Shown: one piece after another, positions 8,363 through 15,924 of the stretch | Layout: each line of letters opens with the position of its first letter | How positions within the stretch are numbered: position 1 is the stretch's first letter | Assembly (NCBI RefSeq): GCF_016862115.1 | Contig: NZ_BOMI01000107.1 | Location: 1 to 64,000 of the forward strand | Source of the DNA: Paractinoplanes deccanensis | GTDB lineage: Bacteria; Actinomycetota; Actinomycetes; Mycobacteriales; Micromonosporaceae | DNA length: 64,000 bases | Reading direction: 5' to 3' | Position numbers and translations under genes: made by a program | Notes under the pieces: generated by a model | Told to the model about the DNA's origin: nothing | Databases searched by the model: none | The model's input: only the letters and a program-made list of their open reading frames with translations

Positions 8363-9103
8363 TTGATCTTCGACATCCGCGGCGGTGACCCGGCGTCGCC
8401 GGTGGTGCTGCACGTGCCGCACGCGTCGCGCGAGCTGACGGCGGCGGCGCGCGCGTCGCTGCTGCTGGACGACGAGCAGCTCGCCGAGGAGCTCGACCAC
8501 CTGACCGACCGGCACACGGACGTGATCGCCGCGCGGGCCGCGCAGCGAGCGCGCGTCACGCCGTGGGTGTTCCAGAACCGCTGGTCACGGCTGGTCGTCG
8601 ATCCGGAGCGATTCCCCGACGAGCGCGAGGAGATGCGCGCGGTGGGCATGGGTGCGGTCTACACCCATGGGTACGCCGGGCGGCGCCTGCGCGACGACGA
8701 TCCGGTGCGCGACGCTGCGCTCGTGCGGGAGCACTTCGAGCCGTACGCGGACGCCATGACCGCGCTCGCCGGCGAGCGGCTCGCCGCCGCGGGTCACGTG
8801 GTGATCGTGGACGTGCACTCGTACCCGGTCGCGGCGCTGCCCTATGAGCTGCACGGCAACGGCCCGAGGCCGCCGGTGTGCCTCGGTACCGACGCGTTCC
8901 ACACTCCGCCGGGCCTGGTCGCCGCCGCAAAAGCCATGTTCCCCGAAACAGCGGTCAACAGCCCGTTCAGCGGCTGCTACGTCCCGCTCCAGTACTACGG
9001 CCGCGAGCCCGCCGTACAGGCGATCATGATCGAGATTCGGCGGGACGGCGACCCGCTCGCGACGGCCGACCGGCTCAGTGCTTTCGTGGACGCGATCAGC
9101 TGA
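8363..9103 (+). CDS. N-formylglutamate amidohydrolase family protein
   Basis: A 246-residue FGase-family Zn amidohydrolase. Motifs include VVLHVPHASRE (first His ligands), ELDHLTDRHTD, NRWSRLVVDPERF, VIVDVHSYP and a late IMIEIRRD. Family members release formate and glutamate from N-formyl-L-glutamate in histidine degradation; here no hut genes are visible, so the physiological substrate is inferred from family only. The start is a TTG with GGGGGAG about nine bases upstream. Its product, glutamate, would feed the neighbouring glutamine synthetase, but a terminator-like hairpin lies between the genes. Confidence 0.82.
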   Translation: MIFDIRGGDPASPVVLHVPHASRELTAAARASLLLDDEQLAEELDHLTDRHTDVIAARAAQRARVTPWVFQNRWSRLVVDPERFPDEREEMRAVGMGAVYTHGYAGRRLRDDDPVRDAALVREHFEPYADAMTALAGERLAAAGHVVIVDVHSYPVAALPYELHGNGPRPPVCLGTDAFHTPPGLVAAAKAMFPETAVNSPFSGCYVPLQYYGREPAVQAIMIEIRRDGDPLATADRLSAFVDAIS

Positions 9104-9165
9104 GCGTCGCGGCGATCCCGGCCACGTGGCGAGCCGATCGTCGCGGCGGATCCGGCCCGCGGGGG

Positions 9166-9636
9166 TCAGTCGACCGTCGCGGTCACCTCGCCCACGCGCA
9201 GGATGCCGTCGTCGAGGGGCTCGCACCGGATGCCGCCCTTGCCGCGCAGCCCCTTCCACGCGCCCGGCCCCACGGTCACGTCCATCCACGCGCACGGGTG
9301 GGCCTTGCTGTGCACCCGCAACCGCACCGGCCCGTCCCCGGAGTCGAGCGTCAGCACCCGGCCGACCAGCTCGTCGACCGCCAGGCCGGCGACGAGCACG
9401 TTCCGTCGTACCGCCACCAGGCCCGCACCCGGCGGCAGGGACTCCTGGCTGATCAGCGTGACGCTCGCGTCCCGGTGCGGGGGCTTGTTGAAGTAGCGGT
9501 CGCCGACGATGCCGAGGCCCGCCCGGATTGTCACGGCCTCGGCCAGCTCCCCGGGCGGCGCGGGCGCCGGGCCGTCGGACGGCCGCCCCTCGAAACGGTG
9601 GACGGGCGACGCGAGCAGTTCCACGATCTGCGGCAC
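9166..9636 (-). CDS. MOSC domain protein
   Basis: 156 residues formed almost entirely by a MOSC (molybdenum cofactor sulfurase C-terminal) domain: GLGIVGDRYF, VTLISQES, RRNVLVAGL and the conserved Cys in AHPCAWMD, followed by GKGGIRCEPLDDGILRVGE. MOSC proteins are thought to carry sulfur or bind pterin-molybdenum cofactors. It is a stand-alone MOSC, the type exemplified by YiiM-like proteins. It starts nine bases after the stop of the metallopeptidase gene, so it is probably co-transcribed with it. Confidence 0.82.
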   Translation of the reverse strand: MPQIVELLASPVHRFEGRPSDGPAPAPPGELAEAVTIRAGLGIVGDRYFNKPPHRDASVTLISQESLPPGAGLVAVRRNVLVAGLAVDELVGRVLTLDSGDGPVRLRVHSKAHPCAWMDVTVGPGAWKGLRGKGGIRCEPLDDGILRVGEVTATVD

Positions 9637-9645
9637 CCGCGCAGT

Positions 9646-10944
9646 CTAGGCACGGCAGGCGGAGAGCCCTTCCAGCACTCCCGAGCGGTACGAGGCGATC
9701 CGGTCGAACGCGGTCGGCCCGCCCCCGTCGGACGCGCGGCCGAACGCCAGCAGCGCCGACACCGCCTCGTCCAGGTCGCCGGGGGACAGGCGCAGCGTGT
9801 CCTGGTCCTCGCGGGTGAGGATGTCGTTCGTCCACGAGCCGGCCAGGCAGTCGACGGCCAGCTGACCGGCCCGGTCGCGCGTCTCGGCGCCCCGCCGGTC
9901 CTGCGCCGCCCGCGCGAAGAGGTCGCCGAGCAGCATGCCCACGGCGTAGTCGCCGATCCGCTCGTGCAGCTGCGGGCCCAGCTCGGTGGTGTCGAACGCC
10001 GCGAAGTCGCCGTCCGCGCAGTAGAACGCCGCCCCGCCCGCCGACGCGTCCGGCCGCGAGCACGACGGCGGCGAGCCGGCCTCGAACGCCTGCACCGGCA
10101 GCCGCCGCCACTGCTCGCCGGTCAGCTGCGGATACGTGCGCGTCCAGTACTCCTGCGCGTCCGTCGCCAGCGCCTGGATCGCGTCGTCGTACGGCAGGTC
10201 CCCACCGCTCGCCGCCTCCTCACGCGTCGAGAACGGAACCTCGGTCACCGGCAGGTTGCTCGCCCGGTATTTGGCGCACTGGCCGACCCCGTCCTCCACG
10301 CCCTCCTGCAGGGCCCGGATCCGGTCGAACGCGTTGCCGTGCGCCCCCTCCGCGGCGGCCGGCGTCCCCGGCTGGTCGCGCAGCAGCAGCAACCCGGCGA
10401 CGGTCGTGTCCAGCTGCTCGGCGGTCAGCTTCTTGAACGCCTGCGACCGGCCGGCGAGCACATCGGCCAGCCACGCCCCCGCGTAGCAGTCGGCCTGCTG
10501 CTCCAGCACCACGGTCCGCTGGTTGGCCGGCCCGATCCGCGCCTGGATCGCGTGCCCGTACTCGTGCGCCATCACCACACCGACGAGCGCCGGCCCGTAG
10601 TCGGCCTCCAGCGACGGGATGAGGGTCTGCGCGTCCCAGGCGATGAAGTCGTCACCGGGGCAGTAGAAGGCGTTCGGCTCGTAGCCCGCCTGCTGCCCGC
10701 CGCACGCCGGCGGCGGATCGTTCTCGGTGTACGGGTGGTAGCCGCCCCGCACGGGCTCGAACGCCTGCCCGTCCGCGACCTCCGGGAAATGCTCGCCCCA
10801 GAACCGCTCCACGTCCTTGAGCGCCCGCGTCACCGTCCCGGACGCGCGCCCCGTGTCCGGCTCGTCCTCCAGCGACGGGAACGAGCACGCGCCCAGCATC
10901 ACCACGACCGCGACCGCGACGAGCCGCCATGCCTTCACTGACAT
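9646..10944 (-). CDS. neutral zinc metallopeptidase lipoprotein with duplicated domain
   Basis: 432 residues, exported and lipid-anchored: the N-terminus is hydrophobic and ends in the lipobox LGAC (Cys20). Residues about 35-240 hold a neutral zinc metallopeptidase domain with the HEYGH zinc motif at 127-131, preceded by paired-Cys segments (CGG, FYCPGDDF) and followed by EQQADCYAGAW, the third-ligand region. Residues about 250-430 repeat the same fold pattern (ending SCSRPDASAG, FYCADGDF, VDCLAGSW) but the HExxH position reads GMLLGDLF, so the second copy cannot bind zinc in the same way. ATG is preceded by GGGAGGATCG. Substrate unknown. Confidence 0.85.
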   Translation of the reverse strand: MSVKAWRLVAVAVVVMLGACSFPSLEDEPDTGRASGTVTRALKDVERFWGEHFPEVADGQAFEPVRGGYHPYTENDPPPACGGQQAGYEPNAFYCPGDDFIAWDAQTLIPSLEADYGPALVGVVMAHEYGHAIQARIGPANQRTVVLEQQADCYAGAWLADVLAGRSQAFKKLTAEQLDTTVAGLLLLRDQPGTPAAAEGAHGNAFDRIRALQEGVEDGVGQCAKYRASNLPVTEVPFSTREEAASGGDLPYDDAIQALATDAQEYWTRTYPQLTGEQWRRLPVQAFEAGSPPSCSRPDASAGGAAFYCADGDFAAFDTTELGPQLHERIGDYAVGMLLGDLFARAAQDRRGAETRDRAGQLAVDCLAGSWTNDILTREDQDTLRLSPGDLDEAVSALLAFGRASDGGGPTAFDRIASYRSGVLEGLSACRA

Positions 10945-11031
10945 CGATCCTCCCAGCCCGCCACCGGTATACCCCCGCCACGCGTTCCACTCACGCCACT
11001 TCAGATGTACGGGGTGGGCACAAGCGCCGAT

Positions 11032-11037
11032 TACAGT
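11032..11037 (+). promoter_or_regulatory. -10 box for a leaderless SUMF1-domain gene
   Basis: TACAGT lies six bases before the GTG at 11044, the spacing expected when transcription begins at the start codon. No clear -35 is seen. Confidence 0.4.
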
Positions 11038-11043
11038 GGGGCG

Positions 11044-11736
11044 GTGATCGTGAGCAGCGGCCTGGCCGGAAGCGGGCCTCGGGGCGCGCCGGACGGTCGT
11101 GCCGCTGGACGGCCGCCGGGGATGGTGCGGGCGGGGGCGGGCCGGGTCGTGCTGGCCGACCGGCGCACGCAGCGGCGGTGGCAGGTCGAGCTGGCGCCGT
11201 TCGAGATCGCGGCGCTGCCCGTGACCGAGGACGAGTACGGCGCGGTGGCGGGTTCGCGGCTGCCCGCGGCCGACGTGTCCTGGCTCGACGCGGTGCGCTT
11301 CTGCAACGAGCGCTCGGCACGGGAGGGGCTGGACCCCGCGTACCGCATCGAGGGTGAGGCCGTGTCCTGGGATCGGGCGTCGGGTGGCTATCGGCTGCCG
11401 ACCGAGGCGGAATGGGAGTTCGCGTGCCGGGCGGGGACGGACGGGCCGCGGTACGGCGAGCTCGACGCCATCGCCTGGCACCGGGGCAACTCGGGCGGCC
11501 GCCCGCACGAGGTGGGCACCCGCGAGCCGAACGCGTGGGGCCTGCACGACATGCTCGGCAACGTCTGGAACTGGTGCTGGGACGTCTACGACCCCGAGGT
11601 GTACGGCGACTACCGGGTGCTGCGCGGCGGCGGCTGGTTCGACGAGCACTGGAGCTGCCGCGCCTCGGTGCGCCGCCGCAGCCACCCGTCGTTCCGCGTC
11701 GACGACGTCGGTCTCCGGCTGGCGCGCTCGATCTGA
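11044..11736 (+). CDS. SUMF1/FGE-fold domain protein
   Basis: 230 residues with the formylglycine-generating-enzyme (SUMF1) C-type-lectin-like fold: PVTEDEY near the start, VSWLDAVRFCNERSAREGLDPAYRI, YRLPTEAEWEFACRAG, WGLHDMLGNVWNWCWDVY, VLRGGGWFDEHWSCRASVRR and a closing VGLRLARS. True formylglycine-generating enzymes have two closely spaced catalytic Cys near the C-terminus; only one Cys is seen there, so sulfatase activation is unlikely and the role is open. The start chosen is the GTG with a -10 box directly upstream; an ATG at 11005 or 11122 is also possible. No sulfatase gene lies nearby. Confidence 0.8.
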   Translation: MIVSSGLAGSGPRGAPDGRAAGRPPGMVRAGAGRVVLADRRTQRRWQVELAPFEIAALPVTEDEYGAVAGSRLPAADVSWLDAVRFCNERSAREGLDPAYRIEGEAVSWDRASGGYRLPTEAEWEFACRAGTDGPRYGELDAIAWHRGNSGGRPHEVGTREPNAWGLHDMLGNVWNWCWDVYDPEVYGDYRVLRGGGWFDEHWSCRASVRRRSHPSFRVDDVGLRLARSI

Positions 11737-11740
11737 CCCG

Positions 11741-13375
11741 TCAGCCGATCACCTTGCCGGCGGACACCTCCAGGTGCCGGGTGGTGCTGACCGCGTCGAG
11801 CATGCGGCGGTCGTGGGTGACGAGCAGGAGCGTTCCCCGGTACGAGCCGAGCGCCGACTCGAGCTGCTCGATGGCGGCCAGGTCGAGATGGTTGGTGGGC
11901 TCGTCGAGCACCAGCAGGTTGACGCCGCGCGCCTGCAGCAGCGCGAGGGCGGCCCGGGTCCGCTCGCCGGGCGACAGTGTCGCCGCGGGGCGCAGCACGT
12001 GCGCGGCGCGCAGGCCGAACTTCGCGAGCAGGGTGCGCACGTCGGCGTCGGAGAGCTCGGGGACGGCCGCGCCGAACGCCCGGGCGAGGGTCTCGTCGCC
12101 GAGGAACAGCCCGCGCGCCTGGTCGATCTCGCCGACCACCACGCCGGGGCCGAGGGCGGCGCTGCCCGAGTCGAGCGGCAGCCGCCCGAGCAGGGCCGCG
12201 AGCAGCGTCGACTTGCCGGAGCCGTTCGCGCCGGTGATGGCCACCCGGTCGGCCCAGTCGATCTGAAGGGTGACCGGCCCGAGCGTGAAGTCGCCCCGCC
12301 GCACCACCGCGTCGCGCATCGTCGCCACGACGGCACCGGCCCGCGGCGCCGCGGCGATCTCCATGCGGAGCTCCCACTCCTTGCGGGGCTCCTCGACCAC
12401 CTCGAGCCGCTCGATGAGCCGCTCGGTCTGCCGCGCCTTGGCGGCCTGCTTCTCGCTCGCCTCGGCCCGGTACTTCTTGCCGATCTTGTCGTTGTCGGTG
12501 GCCTTGCGGCGCGCGTTCTTGACGCCCTTCTCCATCCAGGCCCGCTGGGTACGGGCCCGTTCGAGCAGGTCCTCCTTCTTGTCGGCGTATTCCTCGTACT
12601 GTTCGCGCGCGTGCTCGCGGGCCCGCTCACGCTCGTCGAGGTACGCCGCGTAGCCGCCGCCGTAGAGGCTGATCCGCTGCTGCGCCAGGTCGAGCTCGAG
12701 CACCTTGGTGACGGTCCGCGTCAGGAACTCGCGGTCGTGGCTGACCAGCACGGTCCCGGCCCGCAGCCCGCCGACGAACTCCTCGAGCCGGCGCAGCCCG
12801 TCCAGGTCGAGATCGTTGGTGGGCTCGTCGAGCAGGAAGATGTCGTAGCGGCTGAGCAGCAGCGAGGCCATGCCGGCCCGGGCGGCCTGCCCGCCGGAGA
12901 GCGCGGTCATCGGATGGTCGAGCGCCACGTCGAGCCCCAGCTCGGCGGCCACCTGCGCGGCACGCTCGTCGAGGTCGGCCCCGCCGAGGTCGAGCCACCG
13001 CTCCAGCGCGACCGCGTAGGCGTCGTCGGCCCCCGCACGCCCCTCGGTGAGATCCTCGGTGGCCGCGTCGAGCGCCCGCTGCGCGGGACCCACACCGGTG
13101 CGCCGGGCGAGAAAGTCCCGCACGGTCTCGCCGGCCCGCCGCTCCCGCTCCTGAGGCAGGTAGCCCACGTTGGCCGTCGGCGGGCTGAGCGACACGGTCC
13201 CGCTCTCCACCGGCAGGATCCCCGCGAGCGTCCGCAGCAGCGTCGTCTTGCCGGCCCCGTTGACCCCGACCAGCCCGATCACGTCCCCCGGCGCGACCAC
13301 CAGGTCGAGCCCACTGAACAGCGTCCGGTCCCCGTGCCCCGCGGCGAGCTCGCGGGCAATCATCGTCGCACTCAT
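11741..13375 (-). CDS. ABC-F family ATP-binding protein
   Basis: 544 residues with two ABC ATPase domains and no membrane domain. The first has GVNGAGKTT, signature LSGGQAARA and LLDEPTNDLD; the second has GANGSGKST, LSPGERTRA and LVLDEPTNHLD. Between them is a charged helical linker (about residues 225-300), the P-site tRNA interaction motif region of ABC-F proteins. These act on the ribosome as translation factors or protect it from antibiotics; which applies cannot be told from sequence alone. The start is the ATG ten bases behind a TAGGAT -10 box, giving a very short leader; frame extension upstream runs through a low-complexity tract and is not credible. Confidence 0.9.
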   Translation of the reverse strand: MSATMIARELAAGHGDRTLFSGLDLVVAPGDVIGLVGVNGAGKTTLLRTLAGILPVESGTVSLSPPTANVGYLPQERERRAGETVRDFLARRTGVGPAQRALDAATEDLTEGRAGADDAYAVALERWLDLGGADLDERAAQVAAELGLDVALDHPMTALSGGQAARAGMASLLLSRYDIFLLDEPTNDLDLDGLRRLEEFVGGLRAGTVLVSHDREFLTRTVTKVLELDLAQQRISLYGGGYAAYLDERERAREHAREQYEEYADKKEDLLERARTQRAWMEKGVKNARRKATDNDKIGKKYRAEASEKQAAKARQTERLIERLEVVEEPRKEWELRMEIAAAPRAGAVVATMRDAVVRRGDFTLGPVTLQIDWADRVAITGANGSGKSTLLAALLGRLPLDSGSAALGPGVVVGEIDQARGLFLGDETLARAFGAAVPELSDADVRTLLAKFGLRAAHVLRPAATLSPGERTRAALALLQARGVNLLVLDEPTNHLDLAAIEQLESALGSYRGTLLLVTHDRRMLDAVSTTRHLEVSAGKVIG

Positions 13376-13385
13376 CTCAGCGCCG

Positions 13386-13391
13386 ATCCTA
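13386..13391 (-). promoter_or_regulatory. -10 box of the ABC-F gene
   Basis: TAGGAT on the minus strand, ten bases upstream of the ABC-F start. It places the GC-rich repeat tract upstream of the promoter, not in the mRNA leader. Confidence 0.4.
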
Positions 13392-13400
13392 TGCGCCCGC

Positions 13401-13560
13401 CGGCACCCGGCCACCGCCGCGCCGCCGCGCCGCCGCCCCCCGGCCGCCGCCGCGCCGCCGCGCCGCCGCCCGTCGCCCCCCGGCCGCCGCCGCGCCGCCG
13501 CCCGTCGCCCGCCCGGCCGCCGCCGCGCCGCCACCGCCCGGCCGCCTGCCCGGCCCCGCT
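13401..13560. repeat. GC-only degenerate tandem tract
   Basis: The gap between the PhzF and ABC-F genes is filled by imperfect copies of units such as CGGCCGCCGCCGCGCCGCCG and CCGTCGCCC, with almost no A or T. It encodes no credible protein in any frame. It is likely prone to slippage. Confidence 0.75.
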
Positions 13561-13562
13561 CG

Positions 13563-14363
13563 TCAGGCTGTCATCGGCACCGCCTTGCCGCGGACGCGCA
13601 CGCCGGGCACGCCGGAGCGCAGCTCGACGGTGATCCGGCTGGGCCGGCCCAGGTCGTCGCCCTGCCGGAGGTCGATGGTGGCGTCGTCCGGCACCAGGCC
13701 GAGGGCGCGCAGGTAGCCGCCCAGGGCCGCGGCGGCCGCGCCGGTGGCCGGGTCCTCGTAGACGCCGCCGACGGGGAACGGGTCGCGGACGTCGAAGCTG
13801 CCGTCGGCGGCCCGGTGGACGAGCTGCACGGTGGTCCAGCCGCGCGACTCCATCAGGGCCTTGAGGGCGGGGACGTCGTAGTCGAGGTCGGCCAGGCGCT
13901 CGCGGCTGCCCGCGGCGATGACCGGGTGGTGGGCGCCGGCGTAGGCGACCCGGGGCGGCAGCGCCGCGTCCAGGTCGGCGGGGCTCCAGCGCAGGGCGGC
14001 CAGCAGGGCCGTGAGGTCGTCCGCGGGCAGCTCGGCCACGGACGGGGCGACGCTGGTCAGGGTGGCGACGCCGTCGCTGACGCTGACCGGCACCTCGCCG
14101 GCGTTGGTCACGAAGACGTGGTGGCCGGGACCCAGCGCGACGGCCGTGGCGACCGTGGCGTGGCCGCAGAAGGGCACCTCGGCGAGCGGGCTGAAGTAGC
14201 GGATGCGGTCTCCGGTGACGAAGGCCGTCTCCGAATAGCCCACCTCGGCCGCTATGCGCAGCATGGCCTCGTCGTCGAGCCCGGCGGCGTCGAGCACGAC
14301 ACCGGCCGGGTTGCCGCCCTTCGGGTCGTCGCTGAAGGCCACCCATCGTTCGATTCGCGTCAT
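13563..14363 (-). CDS. PhzF-family isomerase-like protein
   Basis: 266 residues of the PhzF/diaminopimelate-epimerase fold. Hallmarks are FSDDPKGGNPAGVVL at the N-terminus, GYSETAFV, YFSPLAEVPFCGHATVATA and the mid-protein DPATGAAAAALGGYL, which marks the start of the second, symmetric half. The PhzF catalytic Glu position is the E in GYSETAF. No other phenazine-pathway gene is present, so it is one of the many stand-alone PhzF homologues with unknown substrate. It points the same way as the ABC-F gene but is separated by the repeat tract and a promoter. Confidence 0.87.
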   Translation of the reverse strand: MTRIERWVAFSDDPKGGNPAGVVLDAAGLDDEAMLRIAAEVGYSETAFVTGDRIRYFSPLAEVPFCGHATVATAVALGPGHHVFVTNAGEVPVSVSDGVATLTSVAPSVAELPADDLTALLAALRWSPADLDAALPPRVAYAGAHHPVIAAGSRERLADLDYDVPALKALMESRGWTTVQLVHRAADGSFDVRDPFPVGGVYEDPATGAAAAALGGYLRALGLVPDDATIDLRQGDDLGRPSRITVELRSGVPGVRVRGKAVPMTA

Positions 14364-14485
14364 GGGGCAAGCCTTGCGCCCGGGGCGTCGCGGGCACCAG
14401 CGCCAAAAGTAGGGGTGCGGCTGTGGCGGCCGTCACATGCGCGATTCCGGATCTTTCGTCACATCAACTTGTCACACCGCCGGAG

Positions 14486-14491
14486 TAGCGT
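14486..14491 (+). promoter_or_regulatory. -10 box for leaderless AAA+ gene
   Basis: TAGCGT ends seven bases before the GTG at 14499, so transcription probably begins at or near the start codon. No convincing -35. Confidence 0.4.
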
Positions 14492-14498
14492 CGTTGCC

Positions 14499-15923
14499 GT
14501 GACAGATGCACCAGTTGCGATCACGCCCGAGATTCCCTCCGACCTTCCGCGCACCCTGGGTGAGCTGCGGGCCTCCGGCCACGCCTACCGCAGCGTGAAG
14601 CAGGAGCTGCGCGACAACCTGCTCGAGCGGCTGCGCGCCGGCGCGCCGCGCTTCCCGGGCATCGTGGGCTATGACGACACGGTGCTGCCCGAGGTGGAGC
14701 GCGCCCTGCTCGCGGGGCACGACATGGTGCTGCTCGGCGAGCGCGGGCAGGGCAAGACCCGGCTCATCCGCGGCCTGATCGGCCTGCTCGACGAGTGGAC
14801 GCCGGTGATCGCCGGCTCCGAGCTGCACGAGCACCCCTACCATCCGCTGACGCCCGCCTCGCGGCGGCTGGCCGGCGAGACCGGTGACCTGCTGCCGATC
14901 TCCTGGCTGCACCGCTCCGAGCGATACGGCGAAAAGCTGGCCACCCCCGACACGAGCGTCGGCGACCTGATCGGCGACGTCGATCCGATCAAGGTGGCCG
15001 AGGGCCGCGCCCTGGGCGACCCCGAGACGATCCACTTCGGTCTCGTGCCGCGCACCAACCGCGGCATCTTCGCGGTCAACGAGCTGCCCGACCTGGCCGA
15101 GCGCATCCAGGTGTCGCTGCTCAACGTGCTCGAGGAGCGCGACATCCAGGTCCGCGGCTACCAGTTGCGGCTGCCGCTCGACCTGCTGCTCGTGGCCTCC
15201 GCCAACCCGGAGGACTACACCAACCGCGGCCGCATCATCACGCCGCTCAAGGACCGGTTCGGCGCCGAGATCCGCACGCACTACCCGGTCGACCTGACGC
15301 TCGAGACCGAGCTGATCCGGCAGGAGGCGGCGCTGGTCGCGTCCGTGCCCGACCACCTGATCGACGTGCTCGCGCGCTACACGCGGGCGGTCCGCGAGTC
15401 GCCGGCCGTCGACGCCCGGTCGGGCATCTCGGCGCGGTTCGCGATCGCGGCGGCCGAGACGGTGGCGGCGTCCGCGCTGCGCCGGGCCGGCCTGCGCGGC
15501 GAGGCCGAGGCGGTCGCGCGCATCGGCGACACGCCGTCGGTGACGTCGACGCTGCGCGGCAAGGTCGAGTTCGAGAGCGGTGAGGAGGGCCGCGAGACCG
15601 AGGTGCTGGCCCACCTGCTGCGGGTGGCGACGGCCGAGACGTTCCGCGACCGGCTGGGCGGGCTCGACCTGTCCGGCTTCACGTCGCTGGTCGCCGAGGG
15701 CGCGATCATCGAGACCGGCGACCTGGTCAGCGCCGACGAGCTGCTCGGCCAGATCGGCCCGGTGCCGGGGCTGGCCAAGGTGCTCGACCGGCTCGGGCTC
15801 GGCGACGCGCCGTCGCCGGGGCAGGCCGCCTCGGGCATCGAGTTCGTCCTCGAGGGCCTGCACCTCACCCGCCGGCTGGCCAAGGAGCTCACCGACGACG
15901 GCCGCACCCTCTACGGGAGCTGA
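14499..15923 (+). CDS. MoxR/ChlI-like AAA+ ATPase
   Basis: 474 residues. An AAA+ domain covers about residues 50-330: Walker A GERGQGKT at 80-87, VNELPDLAERIQVSLLNVLEERDIQVRGY (Walker B and pre-sensor region) and VASANPEDYTNRGRII (sensor 1), followed by KDRFGAEI. This is the pattern of magnesium-chelatase ChlI and MoxR ATPases. The C-terminal part (about 340-474) is helical. The following VWA protein starts two bases after the stop. AAA+/VWA pairs act as chaperones or in metal-cofactor insertion; no target enzyme is next to them here, so the client is unknown. Confidence 0.88.
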   Translation: MTDAPVAITPEIPSDLPRTLGELRASGHAYRSVKQELRDNLLERLRAGAPRFPGIVGYDDTVLPEVERALLAGHDMVLLGERGQGKTRLIRGLIGLLDEWTPVIAGSELHEHPYHPLTPASRRLAGETGDLLPISWLHRSERYGEKLATPDTSVGDLIGDVDPIKVAEGRALGDPETIHFGLVPRTNRGIFAVNELPDLAERIQVSLLNVLEERDIQVRGYQLRLPLDLLLVASANPEDYTNRGRIITPLKDRFGAEIRTHYPVDLTLETELIRQEAALVASVPDHLIDVLARYTRAVRESPAVDARSGISARFAIAAAETVAASALRRAGLRGEAEAVARIGDTPSVTSTLRGKVEFESGEEGRETEVLAHLLRVATAETFRDRLGGLDLSGFTSLVAEGAIIETGDLVSADELLGQIGPVPGLAKVLDRLGLGDAPSPGQAASGIEFVLEGLHLTRRLAKELTDDGRTLYGS

Positions 15924-15924
15924 C

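Noticed and set aside
11044..11736. Functional formylglycine-generating enzyme
   Set aside because: Only one of the two required Cys is present at the C-terminus and no sulfatase gene is near.
13401..13560. GC tract as CRISPR or as attenuator leader of the ABC-F gene
   Set aside because: No unit-spacer pattern, and a -10 box lies downstream of it, so it is not in the mRNA.
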